Assembly (NCBI GenBank): GCA_027053695.1
Contig: JALUHL010000233.1
Span: 1 to 6,488 of the forward strand
Source of the DNA: Ghiorsea sp.
GTDB lineage: Bacteria; Pseudomonadota; Zetaproteobacteria; Mariprofundales; Mariprofundaceae
Direction of reading: 5' to 3'
DNA: 6,488 nucleotides
The translations under genes were made by a program, and so were the position numbers. This document shows, in pieces, positions 1 to 6,488 of the stretch. Within the stretch, counting starts at the first letter, position 1; each line of letters starts with the position of its first letter. The notes under the pieces were generated by a model. That model was not told the DNA's origin, ran no database searches, and worked only from the letters and a program-made list of their open reading frames with translations.

Positions 1-219
1 CATCAAAGCAAGCCCAAGCTTTTCGGTTTGAGATTCTTCTAGAGTCAAACAAATCAAACCTCTGCCGTGGGTCGCCATAAAGTTAATCGCTTCAGGGGTC
101 ACCCATTCAGCCGCCATCACCAAATCGCCTTCGTTTTCCCTATCCTCATCATCAGCAAGGATAATCATACGTCCAGCGCGCAGCTCTTCAATCAACTCTT
201 CGCAAGAATCAAGGCTCAT
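1..219 (-). CDS. ribB: 3,4-dihydroxy-2-butanone 4-phosphate synthase (RibB, or N-terminal half of RibBA), N-terminal part only
   Basis: This enzyme converts ribulose 5-phosphate to 3,4-dihydroxy-2-butanone 4-phosphate plus formate, supplying the four-carbon unit for riboflavin synthesis in the cytoplasm. Only the first 73 codons are present; the frame is open to the left edge, so the 3' end lies outside. The visible part carries the family hallmark [10 protein letters not shown] at residues 23-32, whose acidic residues bind the catalytic Mg2+, and the conserved [10 protein letters not shown] stretch at about 48-57. The ATG at 217-219 is chosen because a good Shine-Dalgarno sequence, AGGAGA (224-229), sits about five bases upstream, and because the residue-23 motif is at the usual distance from the N-terminus. 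It starts 15 bases after the ribE stop, which fits a shared transcript. Whether a GTP cyclohydrolase II domain is fused at the C-terminus (RibBA) cannot be seen here. Confidence 0.95.
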   Translation of the reverse strand, partial: MSLDSCEELIEELRAGRMIILADDEDRENEGDLVMAAEWVTPEAINFMATHGRGLICLTLEESQTEKLGLALM

Positions 220-223
220 GGCT

Positions 224-229
224 TCTCCT
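224..229 (-). promoter_or_regulatory. Ribosome binding site of ribB
   Basis: The minus strand reads AGGAGA just upstream of the ATG at 219, a near-consensus Shine-Dalgarno at good spacing. It lies in the 15-base gap after the ribE stop and fixes the ribB start. Confidence 0.75.
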
Positions 230-234
230 GTGCT

Positions 235-846
235 TCATTTATTCTCATCCTTACAATCCAATATCCGTTCCACATAACGACCCAAAAGGTCAGTTTCAAG
301 GTTGACCACATCACCCTGCGTTAATTCGCCAAGGTTGGTATGGTCTAAAGTGTGTGGAATCAAGTTAACGCTAAACTGATTATTTACAACTGTATTCACG
401 GTTAAACTTACGCCATTTAAAGTCACCGAACCTTTGACCACAACATATTGCTTAAGCTGATGAGGCACTTCAAATGTGATTTGCCTGTGTTCGCCCGCTT
501 GCTGGATACTTACCACTTGCGCAATATCATCAATATGCCCGCTCACCATATGCCCACCCAAAGCATCGCCCATACGCAATGCAGGCTCTAAATTCACCAC
601 AGCACCTGCTTGAAGCTTAGAAAACCTTGTTAATTTCATGGTTTCAGGCGACAAAGTAGCCGCCCATAAGCTTTGTTTATCATCTGGGAAATCCGTAATG
701 GTTAAGCAGCAACCATCTACCGCCACCGAATCGCCAAGCTGCCAAGCTGACATATCCAGCTTGGTCGCAAAGACAAAAAGGGATTGATGTTGTTGATGTT
801 CTAACGCATCAATAACGCCAACATCTTGAATGATACCTGTAAACAC
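235..846 (-). CDS. ribE: Riboflavin synthase, alpha chain
   Basis: The enzyme dismutates two 6,7-dimethyl-8-ribityllumazine molecules to riboflavin and a pyrimidinedione, the last step of riboflavin synthesis. The protein is 203 residues, normal for the family. It shows two homologous lumazine-binding barrels: MFTGII at 1-6, [12 protein letters not shown] at 38-49 and [12 protein letters not shown] at 95-106 in the first, then [13 protein letters not shown] at 138-150 and LIPHTLDHT at 162-170 in the second. The C-terminal helix [14 protein letters not shown] (182-195) is the usual trimerisation segment. The start is a GTG at 844-846, because the family begins at MFTGII. The frame stays open upstream to 975, but that extension would overlap hemE and matches nothing in the family. 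The GTG lies only four bases after the hemE stop without a strong Shine-Dalgarno, suggesting translational coupling. In some species this gene is called ribC. Confidence 0.96.
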   Translation of the reverse strand: MFTGIIQDVGVIDALEHQQHQSLFVFATKLDMSAWQLGDSVAVDGCCLTITDFPDDKQSLWAATLSPETMKLTRFSKLQAGAVVNLEPALRMGDALGGHMVSGHIDDIAQVVSIQQAGEHRQITFEVPHQLKQYVVVKGSVTLNGVSLTVNTVVNNQFSVNLIPHTLDHTNLGELTQGDVVNLETDLLGRYVERILDCKDENK

Positions 847-850
847 GGAA

Positions 851-1921
851 TTACTTCGTGTGGTACTTCGCCGACTCTTCTCGAACCGCTTTAAAGAATT
901 CAATCGCATGCTCTGGAAGAACATCAGGCGTAATGCCATGCCCAAGGTTGAACACATGCCCGTTGCCATGCCCAAATTTTGCTAAAATATCTTTCACTTC
1001 TGCGCGAATTTTATCAGGGTTGGCATACAACATGGTGGGATCCATATTGCCTTGTAGAGCAACCTTATCGCCCACGCGGCGTTTGGCCTCATCAATATCA
1101 ATCGACCAATCCAAACCAAGCACATCACAACCTGTATCTGCCATGGCTTCAAGCCAACCCATACCACCTTTAGAATAAAGAATAACAGGCACTTTTCGCC
1201 CATCATGCTCACGGGTCAGTTGAGACACAATGCGCTGCATATATTGCAATGAGAAATCTTTGTAATCGCGGGTATTTAAAATACCACCCCAAGTATCAAA
1301 GATTTGTACGGCTTGCGCGCCTGATGCAATTTGACCATTCAAATAAGCCGCTACCGAATCGGCTAATTTTTCTAGCAATAAATGCATGGTTTCAGGCTCA
1401 TTAAACATCATGGCTTTGACTTTGGAGAAGTTTTTCGAGCCGCCGCCTTCAACCATATAGGTCGCCAATGTCCAAGGGCTGCCAGCAAAACCAATCAAGG
1501 GAACACGGCCATTTAAATCTCTACGAATGGTGCTCACTGCATCCATCACATAACCCAATTCACGGGTTGGGTCATCCAATGCAGGCAGCTTTTCTACATC
1601 CGCCTTACATGTGATGGGGTCAGGAAACTTTGGCCCTTCGCCCGCGCCAAATGTAAGCTCCATGCCCATGGCTTCAGGAACCACCAAAATATCGGAAAAT
1701 AAAATTGCTGCATCCGCATCCAAAATATCAATGGGTTGAATCGCTACTTCACTGCACATTTCAGGCGAGCGGCAGAGGTTTAAAAAGCCACCAGCACGCG
1801 CGCGCGTTGCCCTATATTCAGGCAAATAACGCCCCGCTTGACGCATCATCCATACAGGGGTTCGCTCTACATCTTGGCGCAAACATGCGCGCAAAAATAA
1901 ATCATTCTTCAATTCGGTCAT
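851..1921 (-). CDS. hemE: Uroporphyrinogen decarboxylase
   Basis: HemE removes the four acetate carboxyls of uroporphyrinogen III to give coproporphyrinogen III, the first step committed to heme, in the cytoplasm. At 356 residues it is full length. Signature one, [15 protein letters not shown], is at 22-36 with the catalytic-site arginine R27. The acidic D77 sits in [15 protein letters not shown], in the position of the essential aspartate of the family. Signature two, [13 protein letters not shown], is at 144-156 and includes the active-site tyrosine Y155. The substrate-contacting histidine is H328 in NLGHGI. The ATG at 1919-1921 is supported by AAGGA six bases upstream and by the family-typical start MTELKND. 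The gap to the upstream PilZ-like gene is 25 bases and the gap to ribE is 4. Nothing is missing or truncated. Confidence 0.98.
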   Translation of the reverse strand: MTELKNDLFLRACLRQDVERTPVWMMRQAGRYLPEYRATRARAGGFLNLCRSPEMCSEVAIQPIDILDADAAILFSDILVVPEAMGMELTFGAGEGPKFPDPITCKADVEKLPALDDPTRELGYVMDAVSTIRRDLNGRVPLIGFAGSPWTLATYMVEGGGSKNFSKVKAMMFNEPETMHLLLEKLADSVAAYLNGQIASGAQAVQIFDTWGGILNTRDYKDFSLQYMQRIVSQLTREHDGRKVPVILYSKGGMGWLEAMADTGCDVLGLDWSIDIDEAKRRVGDKVALQGNMDPTMLYANPDKIRAEVKDILAKFGHGNGHVFNLGHGITPDVLPEHAIEFFKAVREESAKYHTK

Positions 1922-1927
1922 TTCAAA

Positions 1928-1932
1928 TCCTT
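1928..1932 (-). promoter_or_regulatory. Ribosome binding site of hemE
   Basis: The minus strand reads AAGGA six bases before the hemE ATG (1919-1921). The same bases also form part of a five-codon open frame, ATG AAG AAA AGG ATT TGA (1923-1940), ending one base before the hemE start. Confidence 0.7.
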
Positions 1933-1946
1933 TTCTTCATACTTGC

Positions 1947-3569
1947 TTATGATGACGCTGATGCATCAACATTTTTCGTATCCAGCTCTGTGGCAGGCAC
2001 AACAACACAGATACTATAATTAGGCCCTTGCTCTTGCATTTCCGACACTTTAAAGAGCTCCCTATTAATACCGCGCTGCACACTAAACACCATGCCTTTA
2101 AAAATATGACTGTCTGGGAACAATACCGTGTGTTCGTTACCTTCCTCAAAAGAAATCAATGTTGGCCAAGCTCTATTTTCGTTGGTATCGCCAACACTCA
2201 ACATCACAGCTCTAAGTACAACATGTTTTTGCATATAAAACTCTAAACCAATTTGTTGCTCACCCGGTTTGGGATAACGAATCCAACGGATAAAAGCAAA
2301 ACGCGGCTCACCGCGGTGCGGTGTCCAGTTCAACCCTATCATATCCCCAACCTTACCATCAGGCTCTTCGCTGCTTAAACGCTCAATGGCAATGCCGTGT
2401 TTACTGATATTCAACACTGTCCATTCAGAGCCTCTAAGCAAAATAGGGGCTGCCGCTGCATCAGCACCCAATGCAACCACGCCACTTTCTTCTAAATCTT
2501 CTTCCATGGCCACAGCCATCAAATCAATCAGACCCCAATCCACAGTGAGCTTAGCATTGGCATATTCTTGCCTCTCATTGATGCGTGATTTGGTGCGCAA
2601 AGCATCCAAGATGGCATTGCCGCCCACCACTGTGGTATGCAGCGCCTCTTCCATCTGCATATTCTTGGTTTGCAATAACGGGTCTTTTAAAACCTTTTCT
2701 GCCCTATCAATGGACATCACCAGCTTATCAATAAAGTCATCCATGGGCACAAGCAAATGGTCAGTCGCCGTTGAATCTGGTGCAAACGGAAGCACCTTGG
2801 CAGTTTGATGTGGGCGGCTGAGGTTGGTCACCAATAAACTATAGCCATGCACTTCCGCACTTTTAATCGCACCTTTGGCTAAATAATACGGGGTTAACAC
2901 AGGGATATGATGCTTAAGCTCCTCCATCACCATCGCCTGCTCTTTCTCTGTTAAACTGAAAAAATCCAAGTTCCGTAGCAGTTCATAACGCACAATAGCC
3001 GCATACAATCGCTTCTTTTCATCCTCTACGCCTTCAGGAAGCTCTGGCAGCAAGGTCATACCCAAACGCATCATATCAAACACTTGGCGAATGGTGATAA
3101 TACCTGGCGATTGATAGCCGCTTAACCCATCACGCATCAATCTGCCTGCCAGCTCAATAGAATGCGAAATCATATCCACCAAAATGGGATAATAACCGGG
3201 TTCGTTTAGCGCTTCTTTCTGCACCATATCAATGCCAATTTTATGCGCATTCAAAATTGCAGCCGTCATTTCCGCATCAAACAAGTCCAACTGCTCTTCA
3301 AAGCGCTTAAGCACCTTTAATCGGAAATGAAGCGGAATCAGTGGGTTCGCGTTCAGCTTAGAAAGATAAGATTGCATACCTTTGCGAAGACTTTCGCCAC
3401 CCGATGCGCCCGAAATATAAGTGTTCAGGCGTTGCTCCAAATCATCAAACCTATGCAACAATGCATCGGTCAGCATTTCCGCTTGCCCAAGTTCTAACTG
3501 TTGTGGATGTAAGCGCAGATTAACTTCTAATGCATCTTGAACCTTCTTTTGTTGTTCTTGTTCACTCAT
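1947..3569 (-). CDS. Uncharacterised 540-residue protein with a C-terminal PilZ-like region
   Basis: I do not recognise a named gene. The first ~370 residues look mainly alpha-helical, soluble and charged, with no signal peptide or membrane segment. Helical stretches include HFRLKVLKRFEEQLDLFDAE at 81-100 and DDFIDKLVMSIDRAEKVLKD at 277-296. Residues about 382-446 resemble a PilZ barrel: EWTVLNISKHGIAIE (382-396) carries an NxSxxG form of the [D/N]xSxxG motif, then VGDMIGLNW (407-415), FAFIRWIRY (425-433) and QIGLEF (439-444). The RxxxR motif needed by classical PilZ domains to bind cyclic-di-GMP is not evident. Residues about 447-525 may form a second beta-rich segment. A regulatory or signalling role is inference only. 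The ATG at 3567-3569 is the first in frame, but its Shine-Dalgarno is weak. It lies 44 bases after bioD and 25 before hemE, so it is probably co-transcribed. Confidence 0.8.
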   Translation of the reverse strand: MSEQEQQKKVQDALEVNLRLHPQQLELGQAEMLTDALLHRFDDLEQRLNTYISGASGGESLRKGMQSYLSKLNANPLIPLHFRLKVLKRFEEQLDLFDAEMTAAILNAHKIGIDMVQKEALNEPGYYPILVDMISHSIELAGRLMRDGLSGYQSPGIITIRQVFDMMRLGMTLLPELPEGVEDEKKRLYAAIVRYELLRNLDFFSLTEKEQAMVMEELKHHIPVLTPYYLAKGAIKSAEVHGYSLLVTNLSRPHQTAKVLPFAPDSTATDHLLVPMDDFIDKLVMSIDRAEKVLKDPLLQTKNMQMEEALHTTVVGGNAILDALRTKSRINERQEYANAKLTVDWGLIDLMAVAMEEDLEESGVVALGADAAAAPILLRGSEWTVLNISKHGIAIERLSSEEPDGKVGDMIGLNWTPHRGEPRFAFIRWIRYPKPGEQQIGLEFYMQKHVVLRAVMLSVGDTNENRAWPTLISFEEGNEHTVLFPDSHIFKGMVFSVQRGINRELFKVSEMQEQGPNYSICVVVPATELDTKNVDASASS

Positions 3570-3613
3570 AGGACTGACAATGCTTATGAAAAATCACAAA
3601 AATGTAAACCTTC

Positions 3614-4270
3614 TCACCAAATATAAGGCGCTTCACCATCATAAGGAACATGAAGTATTTCGGGTATATCAGCCAAGATATGCTGCAAGGCAGGCAATAA
3701 TATATCATGCGTTTCTGCAAAGGATTGATGATTATCAATATCATTAAAGACAAGCCAGCGTGGCGGTTTACCCAAATATTTCAGATGTTCGCAGCTTAAT
3801 AGCGCATGGTTGATACAGCCTAAGCGCAACGGCACAACCAACATCACTTCTACATTAGACATGCTCTGCAACCAGTCCGTCACCAACCACGTTTTTTGCT
3901 TATCCGCGCACAAAGGCACCATCAAGCCACCCACACCTTCAATCAAAGTTATATCGGTTTGTTTTTGTTGAATCTCAAGCCACGCCAATAAATCAGGTGG
4001 TGATAAAGGGTTTTGCTCTAGTCTCGCTGCTAGATCGGGTGCTTTTGCTGCTTGGTAGGTGACATAATTGATGGATGTAGGGGCAATATTTTGTGCAAGC
4101 GCAAGCGCTGCCACATCTTCATTGATGCCGTGTTTATTTACACCACTTGCAATGGGTTTTAATGCCTGAATATCCAAGCCTGATGCCAAACCTTGCGACA
4201 CCAAAGATGCTGTCACCCAAGTTTTTCCAACATTTGTATCTGTCGCCGTAATAAAAATAGAACGAGGCAT
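3614..4270 (-). CDS. bioD: ATP-dependent dethiobiotin synthetase
   Basis: BioD carboxylates 7,8-diaminopelargonate with CO2 and ATP to form the ureido ring of dethiobiotin, the penultimate step of biotin synthesis, in the cytoplasm. The protein is 218 residues, as expected. It shows the P-loop ATDTNVGKT at 9-17, KPIASG at 38-43 with the substrate-site lysine and serine, EGVGGLMVPL at 111-120, PLRLGCINHALL at 147-158, and FNDID at 175-179, the likely adenine-recognition asparagine region. The first P-loop glycine of most BioD proteins is alanine here (A9). I chose the ATG at 4268-4270; a TTG directly before it (4271-4273) is an alternative adding one residue. The Shine-Dalgarno is only GGA, eight bases upstream. 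It follows ppiD after 26 bases, and no other bio gene is in the window. Confidence 0.95.
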   Translation of the reverse strand: MPRSIFITATDTNVGKTWVTASLVSQGLASGLDIQALKPIASGVNKHGINEDVAALALAQNIAPTSINYVTYQAAKAPDLAARLEQNPLSPPDLLAWLEIQQKQTDITLIEGVGGLMVPLCADKQKTWLVTDWLQSMSNVEVMLVVPLRLGCINHALLSCEHLKYLGKPPRWLVFNDIDNHQSFAETHDILLPALQHILADIPEILHVPYDGEAPYIW

Positions 4271-4296
4271 CAAGCTAGTCCATCAGCGTGAAAGCA

Positions 4297-6216
4297 TTAA
4301 AAACGATTCAGTACCCGTTTGTTGATATCAATATCATGCCTATCGCGCACACTTGCCATCCAAGTTGCAAAGCGAACAGCTCCTTTAGCCTTCAAAGCTT
4401 CACTGCGAATCGTATCTTCTTGTTCGGCAAACAGTGCTTCATCAGCAGGTTGCACCTCTTGCACAAACACGACTGCAAAACCATCTGGCGTTGCCATCAC
4501 TGTGTCCACCCAGTGCTTATCAGGTGTGCGGAAAGCTGGCTCAAGTACCGCGCTTAACCACGTTGCATCATCGCCTTCACCATTACTGCGAACAGGTTTA
4601 GAAATAAACTTGCCTTGGCCAAATTGCTGCACCAAATCATCGATATTTTTGCCTTCTTTGGCAGCCGCCAATGCTTTGTTGGCAATCTCTTGCGCGGCTT
4701 CCACAGCCTTATCATTGCGCACATCATCAAATACACGTTTGACCACATCTTCGTACGCCATCGTTGACGGCTCAATGCGGTTTAAGACCTCTAAAGCAAC
4801 AAAATGACCATCATCCACTTCCGTGATTTCAATCGCATCACCTGGCTGCATGCTAAAAGCTTTTTTCTGCAAATCTTCAGAGCTGCTCAACAATGGGTCT
4901 GCTAAGACATTCTCTTGGCTAACCGCGCCCAAATCACGCACAGGCAAATTCACTGCTTTGGCTGCAGCTTCCAAGCTATCTTCCATACCCAATGCATTGT
5001 CCAAATCTTGAGATAATTGATAGGCTTCTTCCGCAGCTTGCTCATTAAGCAATTGCTCATAAATTTCATCTTTGACTTCCGCAAGCGGTTTCACATCTGC
5101 TTCTTGAATATCATTGAGTTGAATCAGGTGATAGCCGTATTTGGTTTCCACAACATCACTGATATCGCCGACATGTAATACTTCAAACACTTCTCTATCA
5201 AATTCAGGAACCATGGCACCCCTAGCGAAAAAGCCCAAGTCACCACCCGCTTCAGATGTCACATCATCAGATACATCTTTAGCCACCTCAGCAAAGCTTT
5301 CACCTGCATCAAGCCTTGCTTTTGCCGCTAAAATTTTGTCTTTGGCTATTTTGTTGACTTCCGCAGAAGCGTTAGGGGCTACCCGCACCAAAATATGCGA
5401 AGCCTTGCGCTTCTCAGGCGTACCATATTCAGCTTGGCGTTCTTCATAAGCTTGGGCAATTGCTTCATCACTGATGTTTACATCTTTCATCAAATCAGCT
5501 TTGTTGATATCGACAACATTCAACTCAACTTTAAGTGGCGATTGATACATAGACGCATGCGACTCATACCAGTCTCTAGCTTCATCATCGCTAACTTCAA
5601 TGGTTGATTTCAGGCTATCAGGGCTAACCAACAAAGCAGCCAATACACGCTTTTCATAACTGGATTCAAACTTGGCTTTGACCTCTTCATCAGACACAGT
5701 TGCCGAAGATGTGATACCATTTTGCAAGGTATCAATCATGATATTTTGACGCAGATAATTTTCATAATCGCGAGGTGCAGTAAAGCCCATTTGCCGAATC
5801 AAGGCTTGATAACGCGAAGGGCTAAAGCCTTTACCTTTTTCAATAAATTGCGGGGTGCTTTGCACCGTTGCTGCAACTGCTTGGTCAGGTGTGACCAATC
5901 CCATGTGATTGGCTTCCATCAACATCAATTTACGGTTAATCATGGTTTGAATGGTTTCGTTTTTCACGCCCAAACGTTCTGCCAATTCTTTGGTAAATTG
6001 CTCGCCCAACATGTTGGCATAATTGGCAAGCTGGCGCTGATATGTTGCTGCAAAATCAACATCGTAAATCGCTTCGCCATCAATCTCAGCAACAGCTTCC
6101 ACCTGACTGCCTGTGAAATAATTACCAATACCCCAAAAAGCAAAAGATAGAATGATAACACCAAGGACAACCTTGGCAATCCAACCTTGTGTATGTTTAC
6201 GCATTGATTCAAGCAT
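4297..6216 (-). CDS. ppiD: PpiD-like periplasmic chaperone, SurA N-terminal and parvulin PPIase domains
   Basis: PpiD is an inner-membrane-anchored folding factor that meets proteins emerging from the Sec translocon on the periplasmic side. This 639-residue protein has the expected layout. A short cytoplasmic N-terminus, MLESMRKHTQGW, is followed by one membrane segment at about 13-34. A SurA_N-like chaperone region spans about 40-180. The parvulin domain lies at about 268-372, marked by KASHILVRV (271-279), GGDLGFFARGAMVPEFD (324-340) and YGYHLIQL (360-367). The C-terminal ~250 residues, helical then mixed, match the usual PpiD C-terminal chaperone region. The E. coli protein is about 623 residues, so the length is normal. 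The family parvulin domain is often weak as an isomerase; activity is not predictable here. The ATG at 6214-6216 is backed by AGAGG at 6223-6227. It leads the co-directional run and has a candidate promoter upstream. Confidence 0.93.
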   Translation of the reverse strand: MLESMRKHTQGWIAKVVLGVIILSFAFWGIGNYFTGSQVEAVAEIDGEAIYDVDFAATYQRQLANYANMLGEQFTKELAERLGVKNETIQTMINRKLMLMEANHMGLVTPDQAVAATVQSTPQFIEKGKGFSPSRYQALIRQMGFTAPRDYENYLRQNIMIDTLQNGITSSATVSDEEVKAKFESSYEKRVLAALLVSPDSLKSTIEVSDDEARDWYESHASMYQSPLKVELNVVDINKADLMKDVNISDEAIAQAYEERQAEYGTPEKRKASHILVRVAPNASAEVNKIAKDKILAAKARLDAGESFAEVAKDVSDDVTSEAGGDLGFFARGAMVPEFDREVFEVLHVGDISDVVETKYGYHLIQLNDIQEADVKPLAEVKDEIYEQLLNEQAAEEAYQLSQDLDNALGMEDSLEAAAKAVNLPVRDLGAVSQENVLADPLLSSSEDLQKKAFSMQPGDAIEITEVDDGHFVALEVLNRIEPSTMAYEDVVKRVFDDVRNDKAVEAAQEIANKALAAAKEGKNIDDLVQQFGQGKFISKPVRSNGEGDDATWLSAVLEPAFRTPDKHWVDTVMATPDGFAVVFVQEVQPADEALFAEQEDTIRSEALKAKGAVRFATWMASVRDRHDIDINKRVLNRF

Positions 6217-6222
6217 GAGAAA

Positions 6223-6227
6223 CCTCT
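6223..6227 (-). promoter_or_regulatory. Ribosome binding site of ppiD
   Basis: The minus strand reads AGAGG six bases before the ppiD ATG at 6216. This supports that start over the in-frame ATG four codons later. Confidence 0.65.
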
Positions 6228-6302
6228 AAAACTGTTATAAATAGATGCGGCAGAGTAAAGAAGCAACCCAAAAGGCGCAAGATAATTCAACAGATAGTCG
6301 CA

Positions 6303-6308
6303 ATCATA
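6303..6308 (-). promoter_or_regulatory. Candidate -10 element of the ppiD promoter
   Basis: The minus strand reads TATGAT, five of six matches to the sigma-70 -10 consensus, inside a very A+T-rich stretch directly after the upstream terminator. It would give a leader of about 80 bases. No good -35 box is found at 16-18 bases, where the sequence is the T tract of the terminator, so the call is tentative. A second possible -10, TATAAC (6234-6239), would leave a leader too short for comfort. Confidence 0.3.
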
Positions 6309-6323
6309 ATTCAAATTTAATAT

Positions 6324-6369
6324 AAAAAAGGAGGTCTCGCTAAAAATTAGTTGACAAACAAACACCTCC
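6324..6369 (-). terminator. Probable intrinsic terminator of the gene entering from the right edge
   Basis: On the minus strand GGAGGT (6369-6364) pairs perfectly with ACCTCC (6335-6330), and the second arm is followed at once by six T residues (6329-6324). Allowing one bulged G and two G-U pairs, the stem extends inward by about four pairs (TTTG with CGAG). The loop contains a small CTAA/TTAG hairpin. The loop is larger than in a textbook terminator. On the plus strand the hairpin is followed by C residues, not T, so it would act only for minus-strand transcripts. It sits between the stop at 6426 and ppiD. Confidence 0.6.
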
Positions 6370-6425
6370 CCCCAACATCAACTTGGTAAAATGAGGGTAA
6401 CCAAATGAATAATAGGGGCTGACAC

Positions 6426-6488
6426 CTAATAAAATTCTTTGAGCAGTTTTTTGAGGTCATCAAGCTGCTCTTTTGATGAAGCGAGATT
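6426..6488 (-). CDS. C-terminal end of an unidentified protein
   Basis: The minus strand is open from the right edge to a TAG at 6426-6428, giving 20 residues ending in KEQLDDLKKLLKEFY. The leucine and lysine spacing suggests an amphipathic terminal helix. The reading as a real gene end rests on this helix-like composition, the same orientation as the neighbours, and a terminator-like hairpin about 60 bases downstream. The fragment is too short to assign a family. It shows no sign of the HU protein (HupB) C-terminus that precedes ppiD in E. coli. Confidence 0.55.
   Translation of the reverse strand, partial: NLASSKEQLDDLKKLLKEFY

Larger units (their letters stand above)
6217..6425. other. 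Intergenic region upstream of ppiD
   Basis: These 209 bases hold the ppiD ribosome binding site, the candidate promoter and the terminator hairpin. Between the hairpin and the stop codon at 6426 are two short inverted repeats: TTGGT/ACCAA (6383-6387 and 6400-6404), and an imperfect one around AGGGGCTGACACCT that runs into the stop codon. I see no convincing small gene here on either strand. Confidence 0.6.

Noticed and set aside
847..975. N-terminal extension of the ribE frame to an ATG at 975.
   Set aside because: It would overlap the hemE 3' end in another frame by about 125 bases and adds 43 residues with no family match. Riboflavin synthase normally starts at MFTGII, reached by the GTG at 846.
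2386..2808. 140-codon open frame on the plus strand.
   Set aside because: It is antisense to the PilZ-like gene, is serine-rich, and has no recognisable domain.
3570..3613. Possible internal promoter before the PilZ-like gene (TTTACA with CATAAG).
   Set aside because: The spacing is only about 14 bases and the -10 match is weak, so there is not enough support to annotate it.
4319..4807. 162-codon open frame on the plus strand.
   Set aside because: It lies wholly antisense to ppiD and has a low-complexity, serine-rich and alanine-rich composition typical of a reverse-strand shadow.
5722..6150. 142-codon open frame on the plus strand.
   Set aside because: It is antisense to the well-supported ppiD N-terminal region, with no family features.
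5964..6365. 133-codon minus-strand frame starting at a GTG inside the hairpin, with some hydrophobic stretches.
   Set aside because: It overlaps the ppiD start out of frame by about 250 bases. The adjacent GGAG is too close to the GTG, and the hydrophobicity follows from A+T-rich intergenic DNA.
6351..6379. TTGACA on the plus strand as a possible -35 box.
   Set aside because: At 17 bases spacing the sequence is AACATC, a poor -10, and no plus-strand gene follows. The bases lie in the terminator loop.

Overview
The window reads as ordinary bacterial chromosome from a Gram-negative, most likely a member of the Pseudomonadota. The evidence is a PpiD-type inner-membrane chaperone and a HemE of strongly proteobacterial type. 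Base composition looks moderate, roughly mid-40s percent G+C by eye. A gammaproteobacterial, betaproteobacterial or zetaproteobacterial host all fit, and I cannot narrow it further from sequence alone. I see no mobile element, CRISPR array, tRNA or rRNA.

All recognisable genes lie on the minus strand, so transcription runs from high to low coordinates. At the right edge (6426-6488) is the last 20 codons and stop of an unidentified gene. It is followed by a probable intrinsic terminator (hairpin plus T6, 6324-6369). A candidate promoter then precedes a tightly packed series of six genes: ppiD (periplasmic folding factor), bioD (biotin synthesis), an uncharacterised 540-residue protein with a degenerate PilZ-like C-terminal region, hemE (heme synthesis), ribE (riboflavin synthase) and the start of ribB or ribBA (cut by the left edge).

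The gaps between these six genes are 26, 44, 25, 4 and 15 bases, and none holds a terminator-like hairpin. The set could therefore be one transcript, with ribE probably translationally coupled to hemE. ribE and ribB act in the same pathway: RibB makes the four-carbon unit used to build lumazine, and RibE dismutates lumazine to riboflavin. hemE and bioD belong to other cofactor pathways, so the grouping looks like a housekeeping cofactor and envelope cluster, not one machine. No FMN riboswitch-like leader fits in front of the rib genes.

I found no convincing new system. The item most worth following is the PilZ-like protein between bioD and hemE. It keeps the general beta-strand pattern and an NxSxxG motif but lacks an evident RxxxR motif for cyclic-di-GMP binding.
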